The notes under the pieces: generated by a model
The model's database searches: none
Told to the model about the DNA's origin: nothing
The model's input: the letters and a program-made list of their open reading frames with translations, nothing else
Translations under genes and position numbers: made by a program
Origin: Apteryx mantelli
Lineage: Eukaryota; Chordata; Aves; Apterygiformes; Apterygidae
NCBI RefSeq assembly: GCF_036417845.1
Contig: NC_089981.1
Location: forward strand, 37,826,668 to 37,890,667
Length of the DNA: 64,000 nt
Reading direction: 5' to 3'
Part shown: in pieces, positions 36,027 through 45,000 of the stretch
How positions within the stretch are numbered: the first letter of the stretch is position 1
Layout: each line of letters opens with the position of its first letter

Positions 36027-39000
36027 GTAGTTCTGCGTCTCGCCTCGCCTCGCCTCGTCTCGCGGGGGCCGGGCCGGGGCCTCCCGGGGCCGCGGTGACA
36101 GCGGGGCAGGGGCACGGGCGGCCCCCGCTGCGCCTCGCTGACCGCGGCCCGGGCAAAAGCGTTTGAAACGCCGCGTTTCGCTAATCCACCGCAGCTCACG
36201 GTCGCTTTATTTCGCACCCCCGACGAAAGTACCCAAAACTTTACCTGATGGCTTTTATCCAAAATTTCCGTAACGTGCGGTACTGCCTTTTCCCCCGATT
36301 TCCCCCCGCTTTTTTTTTTTTTTTAATAAAAACTGTTTAACTCACGCTTTGTAGCTTTTTGGTGCGGCTTAGCGTTCATTCTGACTTATTTTTTCCCTAG
36401 AGGGAAATAAAAGGAAAAGTACCTGCAAATACCATGGACTTCATGTAATAAGATAAAGGCGCAGTCTGCTAACTGGTTTACAGGGAAGGCTTCACCGTTT
36501 TAACAAAAGACTTAAATTCAGTAAAGGCTGTAACCTTTGGCTTTGAGCTATTCAAAACATTAAATTGATCTTTATTCTGCTTTGACTATTATCGACCGAT
36601 GGATTATGTACAGTGTTACTGTTTTCGATTTTCAGCATCACAGTTTCCCTTTTTCTTGGTGCAGGAAAATCGTTCTTCTGAGCCATACAGAAGCATATTG
36701 AAAACCCCTCTGAAACAATCAGCTACCTCTCATTCAGCCTTGACAGAGATACAGCCTGACTGTCAGCCCCTAACAACACCCCCAAAACCCAAGGAAATCC
36801 CCCCTGCAGATCCTTGGACACCCACTTCTAACCTTAAAATGCTGATTAGTGCAGCTAGTCCTGAGATTAGGAGCAGAGAACAGAGACGGGGACTCTCAGA
36901 CAACACAAGTGAGGACCTACAGGCCAAACACTGTTTGCAGGTATGTTGTAAAGGTATTGTCTTTCTTTACTTTTTACTTAGGGGAAGGCTGTGTATTCAG
37001 TATAAGTAGTTCACCTTAACGTACTGCAGCATTTTCTTTCGGCTATGATTTTGAAGTATTTACCATAAAAATAAGGATGTTGTCTTGTTACATAAAGCAG
37101 GCAATGATTTGCTGGTTTTATTCACAACTGTTGAGGACAAAGGCAGAGGGTTGGGCTGACAGTAAAGCTGTCAAATATATATAGTTATATATTTATTGTG
37201 TTAAAAAAATCTTTTTCTTGTTTCTGTATAGGAGCAGTTGTCTGGAGATGAATATGAAAAATCTCAACCAAGCCGCAAAGAGAAAAGTCTAGGATTACTG
37301 TGTCATAAATTCTTAGCTCGATATCCTAATTATCCCAGCACTGCTGAGAATAATTACATTTGCCTTGACGAAGTGGCAGAAGAGCTTAGTAAGTCTGTGT
37401 ATATACTTCTATATACTTATTCATACGAATATGCCAGTAAGCCTGCTATTGGTGTTTAGGACATTTTTGCTCAGTAAAATTTTGAATGCTTACTGCATAC
37501 TCCCAAACTTTCATTTAAACCTAGCTTTAAGCTGTCCATTCTTACAGCAATTGTTTTAAAAAGCTGAAGTTTCTTCAGTGAATGAGTTGAGAAGCTCTGG
37601 ATTATGTTTAATATTAAACATTAAATTATTAGATATACCACAAATAACCCATTGCAGTTTTTTGGATCTAGGAGTGATGGCTAAGATTAGGGGTTGAATT
37701 TTGTGGCAGGAGCTAGCGTTTCTCAAGCTGAACCCACGACTTCCGGTTCAATCATGACATCAAAGCAAGAAAACACTTTCTGCTGTCTATGATAATTTAA
37801 CCAACTTTCTCATTTTATATCACTGTTTAATTACACCAATGATCTAATGAGAGTCTAAGCTGCCAGCTTTAAGCTCAAGCTATGAAGTTACAGTAGTACA
37901 CAGATTATGAAACTGTTAACAGTTATAAATTTTGCTATCAAATTTTTGCTGTCAGTATATCTTCAGATATGTCAAGGGACACAGAAGAGGGGTGAACTAC
38001 AAACCAAAATGTCTATTACATTTCATTGTCCATACAAAATAACATACCTTGTTTAGAAAATGACTAGTCAAAAATGATAATTTAACAGAAAAAAAAGAAA
38101 AGCCCATTGTGTGTTTATAGAATAACATATTAAAAACAGATTTTTACAAAACAATTGTCTGCCTTGAGTTTCTAAAATATTCACTGAAGCAATCTAGAAT
38201 TGATGCAATGAATAACTAAAATTAATATAAATAACAAAATAATTAAAAATACAGTTTTGTTTTGTTTTTCAAGTTGTATTGCCATTTGAAACCCTTCTAT
38301 TGGCTCTACTGGCAGCAGTAAGTTTTCATTCTTAAGATGCACTGTAAACAAGTATATCTTTGGAAAAGCAAGTCCTTGCCATATCTAAAGCAAGGATCGT
38401 TTACTTTTTCGTGCTGGCAAGTTCTATAAGAGCAATTTTCAGGAAAATTTTGTAACGAGGAATTGGTTAAAATGACCTAGAAGTATATTAGTTGGGGAAA
38501 TACAGAAAACTGATCCCTTTTATGTGAAACCATTATTTCAGCTAATGAAAGGTATAACAAAAGCTATTTTGTGTAGTAGAGATATCATGGTGATGTCATT
38601 TTTTTTCCTCTCTGTTTTTTTTCTTTTTCAGATGTTGAACGTAGACGCATATATGATATTGTGAACGTGCTAGAGAGCCTACACATGGTGAGCCGCCTCG
38701 CCAAAAACAGATATGCTTGGCATGGGCGACATAATCTCACCAAAACCCTGCAGACCTTGAAAAAAGTTGGAGAAGAGAACAAATATACCCAACAAATACA
38801 GATGATCAAGAACAGAGAGTATGAACATGAATTTGATACAGATGGTGAAAGAAATGAAGAAATGGCAAGATCTTTCAGCTCAAATGAGCATTCAGAAATG
38901 TGTTTTGTTGAGCTCCCAGGGATGGAATTTCGTGCTGGTAATATTTCTTTATAATGTCAGGAATAATATGTGCCTGTAGTTATAAGTATCTATGCACTTG

Positions 39001-42000
39001 GAAAGAACATTTATTGGACTTTTTTCTTAAATGCTACTGCCTGAAAAGCACTGCAACTATTGCTGGTGGGAGGGAGTTCCCTACTCTTTTTCATTTGTCT
39101 TAATCATTTAATTCTTACACAAGTTTTTTGTTTGTTTGTTTTGTTTTGTTTTTTAACAGTGCAAGAACAAGGGCGTTCAGGTGAAACTATCAAACAATAG
39201 CATTTTTTTATATAACATACAATCAAATTGTGGCATTTGTTACCATTGGATGTCAAAAGTAGAAACTACTCCATGAATTTTTAAAATTCAGGGTTGATTC
39301 ATGGAAGAAATGTTCATTAAGGATTGTTAAATATATTGTACAGTCTGCAGTTAAGTCTTTAAGATTACAAGTTGTCAGATGATAGGAAAGGTTTACAAGG
39401 GGAAACACCACTCTCTCTTCTTCATTCTTCGATTTGGTATCTACCCAAGTATCTGATTCTAGAGACTTGATCCTGGAGTCCATGTTGGCCGTGACTAGCT
39501 GCTGCGTTGTTTGTTCTTATAATAATTGTTACTGTCAAATATTTATTTAATTTCTTCAGTGTTTTAAGTCTGTTTGTAGCTTGCACATCACCTAATGCTT
39601 TAATCCGTTCCACTGTCTGCTGCAGCATCAGTAAACAGCAGGAAAGACAAGTCTTTACGAGTGATGAGTCAGAAATTTGTGATGCTATTTCTTGTATCAA
39701 CTCCTCAAATAGTAAGCCTTGAAGTTGCTGCTAAAATCTTGATTGGAGAAGACCAGTTAGAAGACTTGGATAAAAGCAAGTTTAAAAGTAAGTAAAATGC
39801 TGCTGTTGCTGTCTGCTTGTTGACGTTCTAAATAGAAATATCAGCTGTAAATTAAGTGAACTATTCTGATACACAATTACAGATTGTAAACTACAGTGAT
39901 CCCTTTCCTCCCATAAATATTTGAGTCTCCAGAAACTCACTAAACTCCTGACATAGTTTTTAATCAGGACCGACTTGTGCATAGTCATTCATACATACCA
40001 TATAAGAGAAAGGAAAAGTCCTTTAAATCCTTTCATCATGAAGTAATGTCATGAGGGTACTTATTGGTAACAATTTCTTTCTTTTTTTCCTCAAGTGATC
40101 TATCTGTCAAAGATTTCAGCATCATTTCAGCAAAGATGTCCCAGCATCATGCAAATCTGTGTTCTGGTCATATAACTTATTGTTTGGAAATCTAAAGACA
40201 TTTTGTAGAAGTCCTGTTAATAGCTTACCCCTGAGAGGAAGTGAAACCTAATGTAACTGCCAATTATTTCTTCATTCTTTTACCCTGCTTTCAGTTCCCA
40301 GCACACTTCCTCCTCTCCATTCAAATGAAAAGGTATTTCTAGGTCTAGGCCTGCATACCCATAATAATTAAAAATGTGCCTGCTCTTGAAGGACTAAGAA
40401 CAATTTTTGGGTTTCATTGCAGATTTCATCCTTCCTTGATTCTCAGACAGACTCTTTTTTTTTTTTTTTTGGTGAAACTATCTGTGGAATAAGAAAACTG
40501 ATCCTCAGTGCTTTTGGTTCATAGTTTCCTTTCCACTGCATCATGACGACAGAGTGGGTGGGTGGCTAGTCACTGAGGTTTTTATATTCTTGTTCTTTCT
40601 TCTTCCCCTGTTAATGTCCATGTCTCACAATAAAAGCATTTTCAGGGCATTCCTTCCCTGTGTTTGTATTTCAGATATTATGTGTTTTTACCATGTTCTT
40701 GCTTAACAAGCATAGTCCCAAGTTCCCTGACTTGCTAGACATTAAATTTGCAGTAGCAGAAACATTGGGTTAAGCACATTCACTTTGCAGTCAAAGAATT
40801 CAGTTGCAATTTGACTGCTGCCTAAAACTTGCCCCTAATAGCTTCGCCTGAACAGTTAAGAACATGCAGGATGATTATCCTGTTGGGTGTTAGTGTGTTT
40901 CTTTCCCGCACCTCCATATTCACCCTTGCATGTGTATACCTGCTTCTTAAGCTACTTATTTTCACTATGGAACTTGTATAGGTTTGGTCATTGCACAGAG
41001 CCTAATTACCCAGAGACTTGTTTTGAAATGTTTTCTACATCTAGAGTAACACCTTATCTTTTCTTATTGGTATATTCTTTTTAGATGTTTTCTGTGCAAT
41101 TCCATTTTAAATAGCAAATTTACATTGTGATATATTTTTTCATAGCATAAATATCTGTTCCCCAAAATTGTTTTCTTAAAGAAACTTTACAGGTTTTTGC
41201 ACTGCTGCTAAAAGAATGTCATAATATTCTTAGTCTAATGGATGGTAACTTGTTAAAGAAACAGAAGTGCTATAGTTCACATTTGTTTCTTCTATTTCAG
41301 CCAAAATTAGGAGACTTTATGACATAGCAAATGTTCTCAGTAGCCTTGAGCTTATCAAGAAAGTTCATGTTACAGAGGAGAGAGGTAGAAAACCGGCATT
41401 CAAGTGGACAGGACCTGAGGTCTTGCCAAATGTTCGGGGTAGGTGTATGTTGCATTTTCTGTCTCGCTGATGATTTTCATTGTTTCTTTGTTTTCTCCTC
41501 TAGAAAACATTTTTTGAACAAGACAGGGTAAACTAAGCAGGTGGTCTTTGATAGTTACATTGCTGTACTTGGTCCTTGACAGCATAGCATTCTAGTATTT
41601 CATAGAACATATATATCTCCACGCAGTGCATATTCTCTTATTGAGACTTCCACATTTCCATTTTTGATGCTGCTACTACTCCAGTGTTTATAAACCAGGC
41701 TCAAATAGCTTCTTTTAATTACTGATGCTACACGTTATAAATATTTACTCTTTGTTTTGTTCTGCTTTTAGATACAAAACTTGAAGCCACTGCTACAACC
41801 TGGGTTCCACATATTTCAGACTCCATCACTTCCAAAGAGCAGTGTTCAAAAAATCTTTTTCCTTCAAGAGTCAAGCAAAGCTTTACTCGGCATCCATCTC
41901 TAATAAAGTTAGTTAAAAGTATAGAAAATGACAGAAGGAAGATCCAATCTGCTCCAACCAGTCCAGTTAAAATAAGCACAAGTATGTAGCAGAAAAGTAC

Positions 42001-45000
42001 ATTTCTGTATCTTTTTCTGAATATGTTCTTAACTCAGATGTAGGGTCTTGCATTAAATAGTCGAGCTCACCATCCTCTCACAGGAGATGTGGATGTGTGG
42101 GTATGCATGCTTACAACATAAGCATGTTTTAAGAACTGTCAAAAATAGACCAGATGGGGGAAACATAGTGCTGGTAAATCTGAGACCTGACAAGATTTAT
42201 AGTGAAAACAAATCTGAAATGATCCACATTTACTGAATAAGCTGTGCAATTAGTAGAAACTCTTTTCAGTTTGATGGATCAAAACCAGCCACAGCTTGAA
42301 CAGTTGCAGCAATGTAAATACATTCATTTAGATCTGGCACAAATTCAGCATACTGCAGGAAACTGTTGTCTCCTCTTTCACACTGAACAAAGTGGGGGTG
42401 GCATATTATATATTTGGAATTTAAGAAGAAAAATCCTTTTTTACGTATTACTATTTTGACTTTTTGAGATGTTGTATTATTGGCTACAGACTTTCTGTTT
42501 GTGTAGTATAGCTGATTCTCTATGAACTGATCTGACCCTGGTTTGTTGTGGAAACTCTGCTTTTTCAGGTTTTCCTATCTATCTAAGCTGTTCTGTAAAA
42601 TTGACAGAAAACTTCCTATCAATGTTCATGTTCTTGTTGTGTATCCTTTTTAAAACCAACCAAACAAAAAAAAGCCCTTGAGCTGAGGCTTTACAACTTG
42701 TTTGATGTAAGCTACCATCTGATTGATCAAATCAAGTCTGGGCTGCAATTTGATAACACAGTCTTAATGCCTTCTCATTAAATGTGTATACTGCATTAAA
42801 TAATGCAATCTGAAGTCTGAATTTAACTTCCAAGTCTGATGCATTACAGGTTTTGTTTTATTTTCCCTCTCCAACCAGGTAGTGATCAGAATTTATCAGC
42901 TGTTCCAAGTAAAATGGCTCAGCTTGCAGTGATCTCTAAACATCAGCTAGAAGGACAATCAAAGTAAGTTTACACAAGTGTTATGGTGAGAAGTTTTATT
43001 TTGTCCCTGGCCATTAAATTTAAGCTATGCTCAGCTTGAGTTGGGCAATTGGCTCAAAATCAGTAGCCCCTGGTACTACATGTTTTTTTTAATTTATTTT
43101 TTGTTTATTGGCTAGAGAAGTACAAATTCATGTTAAGTCTTGGTTTGGCAAAACAGAATTTGTCAGGGCATTTCTGCATGAAGATGTTAAAATGTGCGTT
43201 TGTGGAGGGGGTTGGTTTATTATTTATTTATTTATTTATTTATTTATATTTAGGAAAGCAAAAGAGATGAAAATGAAATTGGCTTTGGCATGTAATCAGT
43301 CCTCCCCCGAGGCGGTCCCCAAACCTGAACCTCGCACTGCACCACCCGCTCAGAAGTCAGTTCTCGCTCAACCACTGGGTGTCCTGCCTCCAAGCCACAG
43401 TTCAGTGTCACCAGTAATGCTACCTCACACTCATTCTGGTGTTTCATATGCAATATATTTGCATCCTTCCCAAGCCCACACTGTGACAACATACAGCCCA
43501 AGTTTCATGTTGCAGCCTCTACCATGTGCTAATGTGACTGGAATTAAAAGTATTAATTCAAAAGTACTGAATAAAATAACCACTGAAGAAGGAGACAATC
43601 ACATAGCTAAAGATGATCCAAGAAACTCCTTGACAGCTAACGAAAGACAAACTGTACAGCCTGAATCTATGTCACACAAGTGCCTTAAAAGATCACAAGC
43701 ATTACAAGAGAACAGTCTGATTAAAAAGTGTAGAAGTGATGACAAAAGCCTTGCTACTTCTCTGGTAAGTTAAATTATTTTTTTAAATCCCATTTTACAG
43801 CTTAATGATGGTGCCACCTACTCTTTTCAAAGTCATTTAGGATCCCATCAGATGATGTAAAATTTGTAAATTCATTGTAAATTCATCGTAAAGCCTGACT
43901 GGGAAGTAATCTAAACCCTTAATCCTTTAATTGACTTTAAGAGCATTTGTGCTACAGACTTGCAGAAACTTTGCAACACAAAACAACATTTCATGTTGGC
44001 ACTGGAGAACACCTGTTCCTGTACCTTGGAGGAAAAATTCTGGAGGGTATGAAAACAGATAAAAGACAAAACTGAACTGTCTGCTCTTGCTTGCTAATGC
44101 AAGTGTGTGTTGGTATTTTGAATAACATTGCACTTGAAGAGATGATTTGTTGTGCTTGCTGATGTTTGTTGTTTTTATTTGTTTTTTTTTTTAATAGGAT
44201 AATCACATAATCTTTTCTGGTATTTGCAAAGCACCAGGCAGAATATACAGAATAATGCATATCTTTGAAAGGCTAACCTAGAATCAGGCTGTATTTTTCC
44301 TCTTCCCCTCTCTCCCACTCCAAATTTTTATTTCAGAGAAGGTGTCTCAATGTGTTCAGAAGTTAGTCAAAATGAAACAACCTCTCCCAAAAACATTATC
44401 GCAAGGCTTAGCTGGGTATCAGGATATTTATGCCATCATTCTGGAGTAGTTCAAGTACACAAGGAGCTAGCATTCACTCTTGGCTTTAATGGTGTTAGGA
44501 AGGAAAGCAGACGTGTAAAAGTTGATGGACACAACGTCCCCAAAACCCTGGTACCTTCTAAATATTTTTATCCAGTGTTGTAGGCAGCCAGTGTTGGATT
44601 GTCATAGTCTTAATAATAAGGTGTATGAAGAGAATAAGACCTTAAGTTTGGAAAAACTGGGCCTGGTTTACTTTTCACCCCTCCCTCTCAGCACTGGGCT
44701 CAGTTGCTGACTGTGTTAGTGTCCCTGCAAATTATTAGGCTGCTTTAAATTGTGCTTGGCAAAACAACCATGAAATGTTATCAGTGTGTGCTGTGACAAT
44801 GTCAATGGCATCAAACATCCACTAGCTGCAAAGGAGCGAGAGGGGATAACGTAGAAGCAGTTGTCTGTACTTGTAACTAGAAATCCTTATAGCACAAACT
44901 TGAGAATCAGGAGAAAGGAGAAAATTTGTTTTCTAGGTTGTGTCCACAGAGAATTGTCATAGAAATGCAGCTTTTCTGACAGCTAGAGGTATTTACTTTG

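Larger units (their letters stand above)
34770..36240 (+). promoter_or_regulatory. E2F8: CpG island and promoter of E2F8
   Basis: About 1.45 kb of dense CpG covers the E2F8 start region. It includes G-runs of 14 and 13 at 35,025-35,038 and 35,073-35,085, many GC boxes, three CCAAT boxes (inverted at 35,492-35,496 and 35,524-35,528, direct at 35,772-35,776), an E2F consensus at 35,720-35,728 and an ETS-type CCGGAAG at 35,744-35,750. No good TATA box is seen. The transcription start probably lies between about 35,600 and 35,900. E2F8 is known to be an E2F-induced, S-phase-expressed gene, and these motifs fit. The long Arg/Ala/Pro-rich open frames on both strands (up to 314 codons) are by-products of composition. 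Confidence 0.8.

Noticed and set aside
34798-36262. Long open frames in the E2F8 CpG island, including 314 codons on the minus strand and 213 on the plus
   Set aside because: Same compositional effect. Only the short frame ending at the 36,026 donor connects to a real gene.
43108-43253. Plus-strand start at 43,108 for a 221-codon protein
   Set aside because: The first 48 codons are intron sequence, including the (TTTA)n tract. The real exon starts at 43,254 after the AG.
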